The notes under the pieces: model-generated
Told to the model about the DNA's origin: nothing
Database searches by the model: none
What the model saw: the letters and a program-made list of their open reading frames with translations, nothing else
Translations under genes and position numbers: made by a program
Shown here: positions 9,016 through 18,841 of the stretch, piece after piece
Position numbering within the stretch: position 1 is the stretch's first letter
How the letters are laid out: every line of letters starts with the position of its first letter
Assembly: GCA_023262325.1 (NCBI GenBank)
Contig: JALRBS010000059.1
Location: 1-53,079, forward strand
Direction: 5' to 3'
Length of the DNA stretch: 53,079 bases
From: Ilumatobacteraceae bacterium
Lineage (GTDB): Bacteria > Actinomycetota > Acidimicrobiia > Acidimicrobiales > Ilumatobacteraceae

Positions 9016-10753
9016 GCCGTTCTTTCAGTTCACGTTTCACGAACTTGCCATTTGCGTTTCGTGGCAACGGTTCATCAAGGAACCACAAGTAACGCGGCAC
9101 TTTGTGCTTCGCAATGGATGCGGCAAGGAACTCTTGGAGCGCTGCGGCGTCGAGGGTTTCCCCAGCTCGAAGATGAATCGCGACGCCAACCTCCTCGCCG
9201 AGGCGGTCGTCGGGTACTCCGAAGACTGCTGCCTCCGCAACGGCCGGGTGGTTGTAGATCGCGGATTCAACTTCTGCGGAGTACACGTTCTCACCGCCGC
9301 GCAACACCATGTCCTTCGCGCGATCAACAATGTGAATAAAGCCGTCCTCGTCAATGACTGCGATGTCACCGGTGCGGAACCAGCCGTTGACAATCGCGTC
9401 CGCTGTCGCTTCCTGACGATTGAGATAGCCCTTCACAACGATCGGACCACGCACGCAGAGTTCACCGCGTGCTTCCGGGCCTGGTGTCACGTCGTTGCCC
9501 TCGTCGTCGATGAGCTTCACATCGCATACCGGCACCGCCCGTCCGCACGAGGTGGGTTTCTCGACGAAGAACTTCGACGCGTTTGCCGTAACGATGCCAT
9601 GTGTTTCGGTCAGGCCGTAGCCCGTTGAAGGTGCGCCCCTGGAAAGGCTCTTGTCAATTTTCTCGACGAGGTCTGGTTGTAGGGCGGCACCGCCGCCTCC
9701 CATTCCTTGGATCGAACTCGTGTCGCGTCGCTCCCAATCAGGATGCGAAATGAGTTCGCGACTCATCGTTGGTACACCAGAGAAGTTCGTCACACGTTCG
9801 CGTTCGATGAGTTCGAGTGCTCGGCCTGGATCCCATTTGTACGTGAGCACGATTCGTCCGCCAACAAGCGTGCATGGCTGCAACAAACAATTGTTTGCCG
9901 TGACATGAAAGAGCGGTGTTGGTGCCATGTACACCGGCTGTGCCGGTGCGGCATCGTCGGCCGCGGTTTGTTTGGCGACGAGGTCACCAGCCGCCACCGC
10001 CTTTCCTTCAGCGGTTGCTGCGGTCAAACTCATGAAGACGAGGTTCATCACGTTGTGCACTGAACCGCGGTGGGTCAACTGGGCGCCCTTTGGAAATCCC
10101 GTTGTTCCAGAGGTGTAGAAAATGCACGCGTCATCGTCTGGGTCGATGTCGGCGGCTGGCAAGGACTCCGGAGCGTTCCCGGCGTTCACGACGTCGCTCC
10201 AACGAGAGCAGTCATCGACGAGTTGACGATCGGTACGAACGGCGATGAGATGCATCGGACCCGCGCTGCGAAGCCCTTCGAGAACCGGCAGCACGCGTTC
10301 CACGCGTTCGTCGTCGGCAACGATGACCTTCGGGCGAGAGTCGGACAGCCCGTACTCCATTTCTTCAGTTGTCCACCAGGCATTCATGCCGACAACAGCC
10401 GCACCGATCGAGACCGTGGCCCAATACGTGATAATCCACTCGGGGTAGTTACGCATCGCGATCGCGACACGATCGCCTAAGCCCACACCATGTGTGTCGC
10501 GCAAGAGATGTGCAAGTGCTCGTACCTGTGCGGCGACCTCTCCGTAGGTGTAACGCTCATCCTCGTAGACGATGTAATCGCGATCGGCGTATCCGGCGGT
10601 GAGTTCCCAGAAGGCTCGCATTGTCGGCGGGGCATTCTTAAACACACGCATGGGAATTCCGCGAACAGTGATGTCGGTCATCTCGAACTGTCCGCCGGCC
10701 GCGGCCATTTCATTCCAGGTTGACAAATAATGCTGCATGAGCGTGGAGGACAT
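8993..10753 (-). CDS. AMP-forming acyl-CoA synthetase (fatty-acid-CoA ligase-like)
   Basis: 586 aa member of the ANL superfamily. It has the P-loop signature [17 protein letters not shown], the adenine motif YGLTETHG, the hinge region [11 protein letters not shown] followed by [13 protein letters not shown], the phosphopantetheine-tunnel region [11 protein letters not shown] and the catalytic Lys in NANGKFVK. It activates a carboxylic acid to acyl-AMP and then acyl-CoA. Central insertions (about 250-270) follow the class I acyl-CoA synthetase pattern. The chain length cannot be read from sequence. It is transcribed convergently with clpB, and the two coding regions overlap. Confidence 0.9.
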   Translation of the reverse strand: MSSTLMQHYLSTWNEMAAAGGQFEMTDITVRGIPMRVFKNAPPTMRAFWELTAGYADRDYIVYEDERYTYGEVAAQVRALAHLLRDTHGVGLGDRVAIAMRNYPEWIITYWATVSIGAAVVGMNAWWTTEEMEYGLSDSRPKVIVADDERVERVLPVLEGLRSAGPMHLIAVRTDRQLVDDCSRWSDVVNAGNAPESLPAADIDPDDDACIFYTSGTTGFPKGAQLTHRGSVHNVMNLVFMSLTAATAEGKAVAAGDLVAKQTAADDAAPAQPVYMAPTPLFHVTANNCLLQPCTLVGGRIVLTYKWDPGRALELIERERVTNFSGVPTMSRELISHPDWERRDTSSIQGMGGGGAALQPDLVEKIDKSLSRGAPSTGYGLTETHGIVTANASKFFVEKPTSCGRAVPVCDVKLIDDEGNDVTPGPEARGELCVRGPIVVKGYLNRQEATADAIVNGWFRTGDIAVIDEDGFIHIVDRAKDMVLRGGENVYSAEVESAIYNHPAVAEAAVFGVPDDRLGEEVGVAIHLRAGETLDAAALQEFLAASIAKHKVPRYLWFLDEPLPRNANGKFVKRELKERLIPTLSS

Positions 10754-10800
10754 CCCTCCATCATGGCTGGTCGATTGAGCCCCTGCAGTATTGGCGATGA

Positions 10801-11388
10801 TTACTGCGCGAGGTGCACGCGAACGAGATCTCGTAAACGATCGATGCCATCGCCCTTGGCGGCCGACACCCAGACAATGTCGCCAGTTTCAAGCATGCAA
10901 CCCTCCGCAAGATCGCGCTTTCGACGCTGGCGCTTTGACGATTTCACCTTGTCCGATTTCGTTGCAACAACGGTGTGCGGCACGTCGTTATAACGCAGCC
11001 ACTCAAGCATTTGAACATCGAGGGGGGTCGGGCCAATCTCGCCATCGACGAGCACAAACACCATCACCAGGGTTTCGCGGTCAAGCAAATACCCCTCGAT
11101 CATCTCAGGCCAGTCCTTGCGAACTCTGCCAGGCACCTTCGCGTATCCATATCCAGGAAGATCGACAACCGCACCACCATCGCTGTGCGAAAACACATTG
11201 ATGAGCTGGGTTCGTCCCGGTGTGTTTGACACTCGAGCGAGTTGCCGCTGCCGCGCAAGCGCATTAATCAGAGAGCTCTTCCCAACGTTCGAGCGACCAA
11301 CGAAGGAAACCTCGGGGCCAAGTTCAGGCAGGTCACGCGTGCGAGTTGCAGATTGCACGAACGTAAGTCGAAGCGGGTCAGATGCCAT
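10801..11388 (-). CDS. engB: EngB/YsxC ribosome-biogenesis GTPase
   Basis: 195 aa TrmE-Era-EngA-EngB-type GTPase needed for large-subunit assembly. G-motifs: G1 GRSNVGKSS, G2 in SNTPGRTQ, G3 DLPGYG, G4 TKSD, G5 SAAKGDG. YGYAKVP after G3 is the EngB-specific segment. Full length for the family. It follows a small two-helix membrane protein by 6 nt on the same strand. Confidence 0.95.
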   Translation of the reverse strand: MASDPLRLTFVQSATRTRDLPELGPEVSFVGRSNVGKSSLINALARQRQLARVSNTPGRTQLINVFSHSDGGAVVDLPGYGYAKVPGRVRKDWPEMIEGYLLDRETLVMVFVLVDGEIGPTPLDVQMLEWLRYNDVPHTVVATKSDKVKSSKRQRRKRDLAEGCMLETGDIVWVSAAKGDGIDRLRDLVRVHLAQ

Positions 11389-11394
11389 CGTCTC

Positions 11395-11625
11395 TCATTT
11401 CGCAATAAGCGTCGCGAGCGACCAGACCGACGCAATGAGTCCAAGCGCTGCGTAGGTGAGACTTCGAACAAGTGGAGGTCGCGGCATCGGGCCTTCAACA
11501 GCCGCCTCGACCGAACCTGCCGGCGGGGTCGGAGGGCGAACGAGCGCGAGCACATTGCCGACAAACAGCGCTCCGCCGAGCGCGAGCAACAGCCACGCGA
11601 TGAGATCCTCTCCGAGGAACATCAC
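11395..11625 (-). CDS. small two-helix membrane protein
   Basis: 76 aa with two hydrophobic segments (about 8-29 and 52-74) separated by a Pro-rich loop (PPTPPAGSVE). The first codon is GTG, directly followed by ATG. No family recognised. It is probably real because it sits 6 nt upstream of engB on the same strand and fills the gap to the divergent ligase gene, but no conserved motif supports it and no clear Shine-Dalgarno was found. Confidence 0.55.
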   Translation of the reverse strand: MMFLGEDLIAWLLLALGGALFVGNVLALVRPPTPPAGSVEAAVEGPMPRPPLVRSLTYAALGLIASVWSLATLIAK

Positions 11626-11652
11626 ACCAGTCTGCCGTGCGACACTGGAGAA

Positions 11653-13068
11653 ATGGGTTACATGGGCGTGATCGACCTCTTCGCACGGTCATCAGCAACA
11701 GTTGTATTCGATGACGGCGTTGAACGATCGACGCATGACCTCATCGATGGTGCACGTCAGGTGCTTGCGCAGCTTCGAAACCAAGGCATCCAGCAAGGTG
11801 ATCGCGTCGCACTCCATCGTGCAAACGATCGCACGGCGGTCGAGTTACTTCTTGCGGCATCGCTCGGGTCATTCGTCGCCGTCGCAGTCAATACTCGCTA
11901 TTCGACGCGCGAGGTCGACGATCTCGTCACTCGATCCGGCGCACGCCACCCCGAACTCGACACCACTACCGAACGACGTGCAGATGACGATGTCTCCCAC
12001 GACCGACGTGATGATCCGTTTGTCATTTTCACGACGTCAGGTACGACGTCAAAACCAAAGATGGTGCTCCACCGGCAACGCTCGATCGTCGACCACGCAG
12101 AGGACGTCGTCCGTCAATTTGGATACCGCTCTGACGACACGATCGTCGTGGCATTACCACTCTGCGGCACGTTCGGTCTCGCCTCGCTGATCGCGGCCGT
12201 TGCGGCCGATGCTCGGGTGATCGTGCACAACTTCACCGTTGATGGAACGACATCGCTCAGCCATCGTGAGCACATCACTGCGATGAACGGAAGCGATGAC
12301 ATGTTCCACCGGCTGCTCGGGGCGCAGGCGGACCTCTCGCACATTCGAATCGGTGGATTCGCTCAATTCAATGCATCGCTCACCGACATCTGTCAGCGTG
12401 TTGACGCAGTCGGCGGAAAAATTACCGGTCTGTATGGCATGAGTGAGGTACAAGCATTGTTTTCACTTCGCGACCCTTCCGCCGAACCCTCGAACCGCGC
12501 CCGCGCCGGAGGAACGCTCGTATCTTCGGCGGCTGGCGCATGTGTCGTCGACGGCGAATTGTGGCTACGCGGTCCGAGTCTGTTCGATGGCTACCTGCAT
12601 GAGGGCGGGGACTCGATCGACCCGGAACTCACCGGACGCCATTTCGTAACCGACGACAACGGTGTTGCGTGGTTTCGCACCGGCGATCTCGCCGAAATGG
12701 ATGACAGCGACACGTTTCATTACATTTCGCGGCTCGGTGATGTCCTGCGCCTCGGCGGATTTCTCGTCGCGCCTGCCGAGATCACCGAAGTGTTGTGTTC
12801 TGCACCGAATGTTTCCGACGCACAGGTCGTGTCAGTCGAACTTCCGACTGGGTCTCGTCCGGTCGCCTTTGTCATCACCGAGAACGGCACCGTGGCCGAC
12901 GAAGAAGCGGTCATCCAGCATTGCAGCGAACGCCTCGCTAAGTTCAAAGTTCCAATTCGCGTCGTGACCATCAACGAATTTCCAATTACTGATGGCCCAA
13001 ACGGCGTCAAAATTCGTTTGACCGAGTTGCGCGATCGCGCAAAAACCATCGTTGCCCCGACCGCGTAA
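11653..13068 (+). CDS. short AMP-forming ligase (ANL superfamily, acyl-CoA synthetase-like)
   Basis: 471 aa from the ATG at 11653; GGAG at 11647-11650 would be better spaced for the ATG at 11662. The in-frame extension to 11242 overlaps two minus-strand genes and lacks conserved sequence, so it is rejected. ANL motifs: FTTSGTTSKPKMVLH (P-loop), LYGMSEVQ (adenine), WFRTGDLAEMD, ISRLGDVLRLGGFLV (hinge and CoA loop) and a final GPNGVKIR in place of the usual GKxxK region. It is shorter than usual because the region between the N-terminal fold and the P-loop is trimmed. Substrate unknown. It is divergent from the small membrane protein gene and ends 4 nt before the convergent monooxygenase. Confidence 0.85.
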   Translation: MGYMGVIDLFARSSATVVFDDGVERSTHDLIDGARQVLAQLRNQGIQQGDRVALHRANDRTAVELLLAASLGSFVAVAVNTRYSTREVDDLVTRSGARHPELDTTTERRADDDVSHDRRDDPFVIFTTSGTTSKPKMVLHRQRSIVDHAEDVVRQFGYRSDDTIVVALPLCGTFGLASLIAAVAADARVIVHNFTVDGTTSLSHREHITAMNGSDDMFHRLLGAQADLSHIRIGGFAQFNASLTDICQRVDAVGGKITGLYGMSEVQALFSLRDPSAEPSNRARAGGTLVSSAAGACVVDGELWLRGPSLFDGYLHEGGDSIDPELTGRHFVTDDNGVAWFRTGDLAEMDDSDTFHYISRLGDVLRLGGFLVAPAEITEVLCSAPNVSDAQVVSVELPTGSRPVAFVITENGTVADEEAVIQHCSERLAKFKVPIRVVTINEFPITDGPNGVKIRLTELRDRAKTIVAPTA

Positions 13069-13072
13069 CCCT

Positions 13073-14899
13073 CTAGCGCAATACGAGACCGGGAAGCTCT
13101 CCGGTCGCCCGCCAATCATCAAGCAATTTGAAGAATCGGATGGGGCCCCCGCCATAGAGTCCGGACGCAAAGCCGGTGCCGTCGGTGACATGACCCTCGT
13201 TGTTGTAGTACCCAGGTGTGCATTCTTCGTAGAACTTGCGCGCCATGACAGCACTCTGAGCAATAACCTCCTGCCATTCATCTTCGGCCTGCTGGGAAGC
13301 TTCAACGACCGAAAATCCGCGTTCGCGCGTCGTCTGCAGCACATGCGCAAGGTGTGAGGCCTGCTCGGCAAGCGCGTGGGGAATGTTCACTGTTGTCGCC
13401 GTCTGAAGAAACCCGATGAACGCCATATTCGGAAACCCGTGAGAATGCATTCCGTGAAAGGTTCGCGCACCCATCGACCACTTGTCGCCAAGGCGGATGC
13501 CGTCTCGTCCCGTGACGTCAAATCCGGCGCGCCGTGTGTATGCGGTGCCAACTTCAAACCCGGTTGAGAAGATCAAACAATCGAGCTCATATTCGCGACC
13601 GTCGACGACGACGCCTTTCGGCGTGATTCGCTCGACCCCGCGCCCGTCGGTGTCGACGAGCGTCACGGTCGGTCGATTGAAAGCTGGCAAGTATGAATCG
13701 TGAAAGCACGGTCGCTTGCAGAACTGTCGGTACCACGGTTTAAGGAGATCGGCGGTGTGGTCGTCGTCGACGGTTTGATCGACGCGCGACCGCACGCCGT
13801 TCATCTTTCGATAGTCGAGCACCTCCATAAGGTCCTCTTTCTCGTCTGGGAGCAGCCGACGACCGAGTTGTTCGGAGGCATGTCGTGCAGCGATACCAGT
13901 GAGGCCTCGGAAAATCTCGGTCCAGCCATCGCCGACGAGGTCCTCGGGTTCGTCGTAGCCCGACACGAGCGCAGTGAAGTTGTCCATATACCGCTTTTGC
14001 CAACCTGGCTCAAGCGATCCGAACCAATCGGTGTCGGTCGGAGCGTTATCGCGTACATCGACCGATGAGGGTGTGCGCTGGAAGACGACAAGTTCCTTCG
14101 ACCATTCAGCGAGATGAGGGATGCATTGCACGGCGGTTGCACCTGTGCCGATGATTCCGACGCGTTTGTCGGCCAGACCGGTCAACCCACCGTAGGTATC
14201 GCCGCCGGTGTAGTCGTAATCCCATCGGCTCGTATGAAACGTATGTCCTTCAAAGTCATTGATGCCAGCGATACCAGGCAGCTTCGGACGGTTCAGCGGG
14301 CCAGTCGCAAGCACAACGAACTGCGCTCGCATTTCATCGCCGCGGTCGGTGTAAATCGTCCATCGTTGCAACTGTTCGGACCACGACATCGAGGTCACCG
14401 AGGTCTGAAAGCATGCGTCGTCGTAAAGTCGGTAGTGCTCAGCAATACGGCGCGAGTGCCCCATGATTTCTGGTGCAAATGAGTACTTATGCTCGGGCAT
14501 GTACGCAAGTTCTTCGAGCAGCGGTAGGTAGACATACGACTGCACATCGCAGGCCGCTCCGGGGTAACGATTCCAGTACCAAGTGCCGCCGACATCTCCG
14601 GCAGCATCGATAAGACGAATCCTGTTAAAGCCAGCATCACGTAGACGTGCGCCAGCGAGCAGTCCACCGAATCCGGCACCAACAATGACAACTTCAACCT
14701 CATCACTCAGCGGCGCACGTGTGAAGGTGCGGTCAGCCCACGGGTCCTCACCGAAATGCGCGAAACGGTCGCTGATCTCGACGTACTGATCGTTGCCGTC
14801 GGGTCGCACGCGCTTATCGCGTTCTGCGAGGTAGCGCTCTTTTAACGCGGCCGGGTCAAAGTCAATCTCGCCGAGGAGATCCCGTGCGGTCATTTCCAT
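13073..14899 (-). CDS. Baeyer-Villiger-type flavin monooxygenase
   Basis: 608 aa class B flavoprotein monooxygenase. Seen: FAD Rossmann motif GAGFGG (74-79), the Baeyer-Villiger fingerprint FEGHTFHTSRW (216-226), second Rossmann motif GTGATA (251-256, NADPH), and the late STGFEVG segment. About 70 residues precede the FAD domain, as in long-type BVMOs such as phenylacetone and steroid monooxygenase relatives. It inserts oxygen beside a ketone; the substrate is not predictable. The ATG at 14899 is chosen; the frame extends to a TTG at 14941, and the ATG at 14893 is also possible. Confidence 0.9.
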   Translation of the reverse strand: MEMTARDLLGEIDFDPAALKERYLAERDKRVRPDGNDQYVEISDRFAHFGEDPWADRTFTRAPLSDEVEVVIVGAGFGGLLAGARLRDAGFNRIRLIDAAGDVGGTWYWNRYPGAACDVQSYVYLPLLEELAYMPEHKYSFAPEIMGHSRRIAEHYRLYDDACFQTSVTSMSWSEQLQRWTIYTDRGDEMRAQFVVLATGPLNRPKLPGIAGINDFEGHTFHTSRWDYDYTGGDTYGGLTGLADKRVGIIGTGATAVQCIPHLAEWSKELVVFQRTPSSVDVRDNAPTDTDWFGSLEPGWQKRYMDNFTALVSGYDEPEDLVGDGWTEIFRGLTGIAARHASEQLGRRLLPDEKEDLMEVLDYRKMNGVRSRVDQTVDDDHTADLLKPWYRQFCKRPCFHDSYLPAFNRPTVTLVDTDGRGVERITPKGVVVDGREYELDCLIFSTGFEVGTAYTRRAGFDVTGRDGIRLGDKWSMGARTFHGMHSHGFPNMAFIGFLQTATTVNIPHALAEQASHLAHVLQTTRERGFSVVEASQQAEDEWQEVIAQSAVMARKFYEECTPGYYNNEGHVTDGTGFASGLYGGGPIRFFKLLDDWRATGELPGLVLR

Positions 14900-14983
14900 G
14901 AACGCACCGTACTTGTTGCCGTCAATAGGCGATCGACCCAAGAAGCACTCGACACCGTTCGCTCGACTTTGCGACAGGACGAC

Positions 14984-15763
14984 TTAGCGCGAGGTCGACT
15001 TCGAGAACTTACGTGTCGCAAGCGACGAAAAGACGGTGATGAGCCCAATCGACCAAGCGAGTGACCACCAGGCGTTGTTCCCGACTGGCAACCCGTTGTA
15101 CAAGGCACGAGCGGCATTCGTCACGACAGTGAACGGGTTCGCGTTCGCAACCGCCTCGAGCCAACTCGGCATCGTGGACGGGTCGACAAACGCCGACGAC
15201 ACGAAGGTCAGTGGGAACATCCAAATGAAGCCTGCTGAGTTCGCCGCTTCGACCGATGAGACCCCGAGACCAATCACTGCCTGCACCCAACTCAACGCGT
15301 ACGAAAAGAGCACCAAGAGAGCTGTCGCAATCACACCATCAAGGATTGATCCCTTGAACCGGAATCCAAGGAGCAAGGCAACGGTCAACATGACCGCAAA
15401 GGTGAACAAGTTGCGAACGAGGTCGCTCACCGTGCGACCGATAATCACCGCAGATCGACTCATCGGTAGCGAACGCAAGCGATCAACGAGACCTTTCGAC
15501 AGGTCTTCGGCGAGACCAATCGAGGTAAACGCTGAACCAAAGACGAGCGACTGACTAAAAATTCCCGGCATCAAAAACTGGTTGTAGTCAGCGAATCCTG
15601 GAATTGAGATCGAACCGCCAAACACGTACGCGAACAGCGCGAGAAACATGATCGGCTGAATGGTTGCGAAAATGAGCAGTTCGATATTTCGGGGAATGAT
15701 CCGAAGGTGGCGCTCTGCCTCAACCCACGAATCGTGAATCGTTAACCGTAAACGGGCAATCAT
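14984..15763 (-). CDS. ABC-2 type exporter permease (DrrB-like)
   Basis: 259 aa with six predicted membrane segments (about 28-48, 60-80, 108-135, 140-165, 172-190, 230-248). It carries the DrrB-type motif LSKGLVDRLRSLPMSR in the cytoplasmic loop, and NPFTVVTNAAR near the end. It pairs with the ATPase upstream through a 4-nt ATGA overlap. The family exports hydrophobic compounds or lipids; the substrate is unknown. Confidence 0.92.
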   Translation of the reverse strand: MIARLRLTIHDSWVEAERHLRIIPRNIELLIFATIQPIMFLALFAYVFGGSISIPGFADYNQFLMPGIFSQSLVFGSAFTSIGLAEDLSKGLVDRLRSLPMSRSAVIIGRTVSDLVRNLFTFAVMLTVALLLGFRFKGSILDGVIATALLVLFSYALSWVQAVIGLGVSSVEAANSAGFIWMFPLTFVSSAFVDPSTMPSWLEAVANANPFTVVTNAARALYNGLPVGNNAWWSLAWSIGLITVFSSLATRKFSKSTSR

Positions 15764-16728
15764 GACGCCACTTCCTCTTCAACAGTTGCGGCATGACCGG
15801 TCAGCGCAAGGAACACATCGTCGAGTGACGGGCGACGAACAACAACATCGAGCACATCGATACCGGCATCGTCGAGGGCACGAATCACACCGGGCACGAC
15901 TCGGTCGCCAGCGATGATCGGCGCACTAAACGAGCGACTGTCGTCGCCTACGTCAACTCGCCCCGAGCACAGTGGCTCGAGCACTGCCAACGCCCGGTCG
16001 CGATTTTCGACCTTTGCAATCGCCACATTGAGTAGCGCCCCACCCGTGCGGGACTTCAATTCATCGGGCGAACCCTCAGCGATAACGTGCCCATGATCGA
16101 TGACGACGATCCGTTCGGCAAGACGGTCGGCCTCCTCGAGATATTGCGTTGTCAACAACACCGTCGTTCCGTCCGCCGCGAGATCAGCAATGACGTCCCA
16201 CATTGCGAGCCGGCTACGAGGATCGAGCCCCGTCGTTGGCTCGTCGAGAAACAGCACCGACGGCTGCGCAATGAGGCTCATTGCAATGTCGAGTCGACGA
16301 CGCATCCCGCCGGAGAAGCCTTTGACGACACGATCGGCTGCCTCGACGAGATCGAAGCGGTCGAGTAGTGACGCTGCTCTTGCGCGTGACTCGGAAGTGC
16401 CGAGCCGAAAGAGACGACCGACATAAACGAGATTCTCACGAGCCGTGAGGCGTTCATCCACCGCTGCGTACTGTCCGGTCAACCCAATTCGACTGCGCAC
16501 GGCGTTCGGATCGGCGACGACATCGATGCCGTCGATGTGCGCACTCCCGGCATCCGGACGAATGAGCGTGGTGAGGACTTTGACTGATGTCGTCTTTCCG
16601 GCGCCGTTTGGACCAAGCAGGCCGAACACCGCGCCACGGGGCACCGCGAGGCTCACTCCGTCAAGCGCAACAGTGTCACCGAAGCGCTTCGCGACGCCAT
16701 CCATTTCGATGGCAAGGGGGGAATTCAC
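15760..16728 (-). CDS. ABC exporter ATPase (DrrA-like)
   Basis: 322 aa. Walker A GPNGAGKTT, Q-loop LTGQYAAVDE, signature FSGGMRRRLDIA, Walker B VLFLDEPTTGLDP and H-loop TTQYLEEAD identify the DrrA daunorubicin-resistance type. A C-terminal domain of about 90 residues is typical of DrrA and helps couple to the DrrB partner. GTG start, no strong Shine-Dalgarno. It precedes and overlaps the permease gene, so the two form one exporter. Confidence 0.93.
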   Translation of the reverse strand: MNSPLAIEMDGVAKRFGDTVALDGVSLAVPRGAVFGLLGPNGAGKTTSVKVLTTLIRPDAGSAHIDGIDVVADPNAVRSRIGLTGQYAAVDERLTARENLVYVGRLFRLGTSESRARAASLLDRFDLVEAADRVVKGFSGGMRRRLDIAMSLIAQPSVLFLDEPTTGLDPRSRLAMWDVIADLAADGTTVLLTTQYLEEADRLAERIVVIDHGHVIAEGSPDELKSRTGGALLNVAIAKVENRDRALAVLEPLCSGRVDVGDDSRSFSAPIIAGDRVVPGVIRALDDAGIDVLDVVVRRPSLDDVFLALTGHAATVEEEVAS

Positions 16729-16755
16729 GACAGGAGTATGCCCGTCTACTGCGGG

Positions 16756-18213
16756 CTACACACCACCACGTGCTGCGTTCTCAAACCTCGTGAACTGTCC
16801 GAGGAAGACAAGTTTCTTTGTGCCGATCGGCCCGGCGCGGTGCTTCGCAATGATGACTTCGGCGCTCGCCCGGTCGTTTGTTTCGGGGTGATACACCTCG
16901 TCCCGGTACAAGAACATGACGACGTCAGCGTCCTGTTCGAGCGAACCTGATTCACGGAGATCCGACAACATCGGTCGCTTGTCTGCACGTTCTTCTAGTC
17001 GACGGCTCAACTGGCTAAGAGCAATGATCGGCACTTCGAGTTCTCTCGCGAGAATCTTGAGGTTTCGGCTGATCTCCGACACTTCGAGTTGCCGGTTCTC
17101 GGCATATCCACCCGAGGTCATGAGTTGGAGATAGTCGATCACAATGAGGCCAAGCCCACCGTAGCGAGCCTTAATGCGTCGTGCCTTCGCTCGAATTTCC
17201 ATGACGGTGACCCGTGGATTGTCATCGAGGAACATGGGCACCTCGAGTCGACCGATCGCCTTACCGATCTTCGTCCAGTCACTGTCTTGCAACTTTCCAT
17301 TTCGAAGTTTGACCGAGTCAACCCGAGCCTCCGCCGAAAGAATTCGCTGTGAGAGTTCTTTGTGACCCATCTCGAGCGAGAAGAACAAGACCGGTGAACC
17401 TGACGTCATCGCAACATGCGAGGCAATGTTTAACCCAAACGCACTCTTGCCCATCGCTGGGCGAGCGCCGACGATATAGAGCGCACTTGGCTGCAGACCA
17501 GAAAGCAACTCGTCAAGATCGGTGAAGCCTGTTGGTGTACCGGTAACGATGTCGCCTCGATGGAAGGTGTCCTCGAGTTGCTGAAAAAGTTCAGGTAGAA
17601 GATCTTCGAGGTTTCGAGTGGTGTCCGCAACACGATCTTCAGCAATCGCGAACACCTTCGACTCAGCGACGTCGAGTGCTTTTGTGACGTCATCAGGTTC
17701 GCCGTATGCGAGCTCGGCGATATCGCCAGCAACAAAGATGAGCCGTCGAAGCAGCGAGGTGTCTTGCACGATTTTTGCGTAGTGGCCGACGCTTGACACA
17801 GCCGGCGTCATGTTCTGCAGTTCGTGGAGTGTCTCGGAACCTCCGATTTCATCGAGGAGTCCTGCGCGCCTCAATTCGTCAGCGACAGTGACGACATCAA
17901 CCGGACCAGCGCTCGTGTAGAGCAATCGAATTGCTTCGTAGATGTGTCGGTGGGACGGACGATAAAAGTCGTCAGGCACGAGGCTCATTTCCGAGACTGT
18001 GCCGATTGCGTCTCGGGAGAGAAGAAGTGCTCCGAGCACCGACTCCTCGGCCTCGAGGTTGTGAGGTGGAACGCGACCGGCCGAGCCTTGACGCCGCCTG
18101 CCGTCGCCTTGATCCCGCCGACCTCGTGAGCCGCGCGATGGTTGCCCCGAAAACGCCCCCTCTGGGGCTAACTCGTCTGGCGGGAGTGGGGGGAACGGGG
18201 ACGCGTCACTCAT
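16756..18213 (-). CDS. dnaB: replicative DNA helicase DnaB
   Basis: 485 aa. N-terminal DnaB domain (about 48-150), linker, then a RecA-like motor with Walker A GARPAMGKS (249-257), FSLEMG, Walker B IVIDYLQLM, and DLRESGSLEQDADVVMFLYR with the arginine-finger region. It is uninterrupted: no intein, although dnaB is a frequent intein host in actinobacteria. The first 45 residues are a low-complexity basic/Gly tail. It is the last gene of the rpsF-ssb-rpsR-rplI-dnaB group, the order known from mycobacteria. Two DnaA-box-like sequences lie in its upstream gap. Confidence 0.97.
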   Translation of the reverse strand: MSDASPFPPLPPDELAPEGAFSGQPSRGSRGRRDQGDGRRRQGSAGRVPPHNLEAEESVLGALLLSRDAIGTVSEMSLVPDDFYRPSHRHIYEAIRLLYTSAGPVDVVTVADELRRAGLLDEIGGSETLHELQNMTPAVSSVGHYAKIVQDTSLLRRLIFVAGDIAELAYGEPDDVTKALDVAESKVFAIAEDRVADTTRNLEDLLPELFQQLEDTFHRGDIVTGTPTGFTDLDELLSGLQPSALYIVGARPAMGKSAFGLNIASHVAMTSGSPVLFFSLEMGHKELSQRILSAEARVDSVKLRNGKLQDSDWTKIGKAIGRLEVPMFLDDNPRVTVMEIRAKARRIKARYGGLGLIVIDYLQLMTSGGYAENRQLEVSEISRNLKILARELEVPIIALSQLSRRLEERADKRPMLSDLRESGSLEQDADVVMFLYRDEVYHPETNDRASAEVIIAKHRAGPIGTKKLVFLGQFTRFENAARGGV

Positions 18214-18263
18214 AAACCATTACTTTCCCATGATTTCCCTGTGGGTAGGAAGAGGGACAACTC

Positions 18264-18296
18264 TGTGGAAAACCTTGTGAATTGCCCTGTGAATAA
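18264..18296. promoter_or_regulatory. two DnaA-box-like sequences upstream of dnaB
   Basis: TGTGGAAAA (18264-18272) and TGTGAATAA (18288-18296) each differ at one position from the DnaA box TGTGGATAA. They lie in the same orientation, 15 bp apart, in the dnaB upstream region. This suggests, but does not prove, DnaA control of dnaB. Confidence 0.4.
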
Positions 18297-18334
18297 CATT
18301 GGGGACAACGATGTCGCAACGCCACACGCGAAAC

Positions 18335-18362
18335 GGCCGACCCAGCAAGAGCCGGGTCGGCC
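18335..18362 (-). terminator. hairpin after rplI, probable terminator
   Basis: GGCCGACCC (18335-18343) and GGGTCGGCC (18354-18362) form a perfect 9-bp GC-rich stem with a 10-nt loop, 32 nt past the rplI stop. On the minus strand it is followed only by GTTTCG, so the T-tract is weak; attenuation or read-through into dnaB is possible. Confidence 0.6.
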
Positions 18363-18393
18363 ATTCGAATACTCTGCGTCGACGCGCAACACG

Positions 18394-18840
18394 TCAGGAT
18401 GCAACAACCTCAATGGTGATCGGGAACGACACCTCGGGGTGAAGCGTCGCAGTGACCACATGCTGGCCCGACGTCTTGATCTGCTCCGCGACGTCAATCT
18501 TTCGTCGATCGATGACGATTGATGTCTGCGCCTCAACCGCATCTGCGATGTCTGCCGCCGTGACCGAACCAAAGAGACGGCCTTCAGCGCCAACACGTGC
18601 AGCCACCTGAATGACCTTTGGCACGAGCGCCGACGCGACCGTTGACGCTGCATCTCGGTCGCTCGCATCACGAAGATCACGTGCTCGACGCATCTTTGCG
18701 GCCTGATCGACCGCTCCGTCAGTTGCGATGATCGCCTTACCTTTGGGAAGAAGAAAGTTGCGGGCGTAGCCATCGGCAACATCGACAATGTCGCCTCGTT
18801 TGCCAAGACCCTGCAAGTCGTTACGAAGAATGACCTTCAT
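18394..18840 (-). CDS. rplI: 50S ribosomal protein L9
   Basis: 148 aa. N-terminal [17 protein letters not shown] and [17 protein letters not shown] are the L9 RNA-binding domain, followed by the connecting helix and the C-terminal domain ending ITIEVVAS. The start at 18840 gives the canonical MKVIL; the longer frame to 18936 overlaps rpsR and is not L9-like. One nucleotide separates it from the rpsR stop, so the two are translationally coupled. Confidence 0.97.
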   Translation of the reverse strand: MKVILRNDLQGLGKRGDIVDVADGYARNFLLPKGKAIIATDGAVDQAAKMRRARDLRDASDRDAASTVASALVPKVIQVAARVGAEGRLFGSVTAADIADAVEAQTSIVIDRRKIDVAEQIKTSGQHVVTATLHPEVSFPITIEVVAS

Positions 18841-18841
18841 C

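Noticed and set aside
11242-11652. N-terminal extension of the short AMP ligase
   Set aside because: It overlaps engB and the small membrane gene on the other strand and its translation is Arg-rich, unlike the ANL fold.
14900-14941. TTG start of the monooxygenase
   Set aside because: Two ATGs lie 42 and 48 nt downstream, and the added residues are not conserved in the family as I know it; left as a possibility in the feature.
16756-18213. Intein in dnaB (and in gyrA/gyrB)
   Set aside because: All motifs are contiguous and the lengths are normal.
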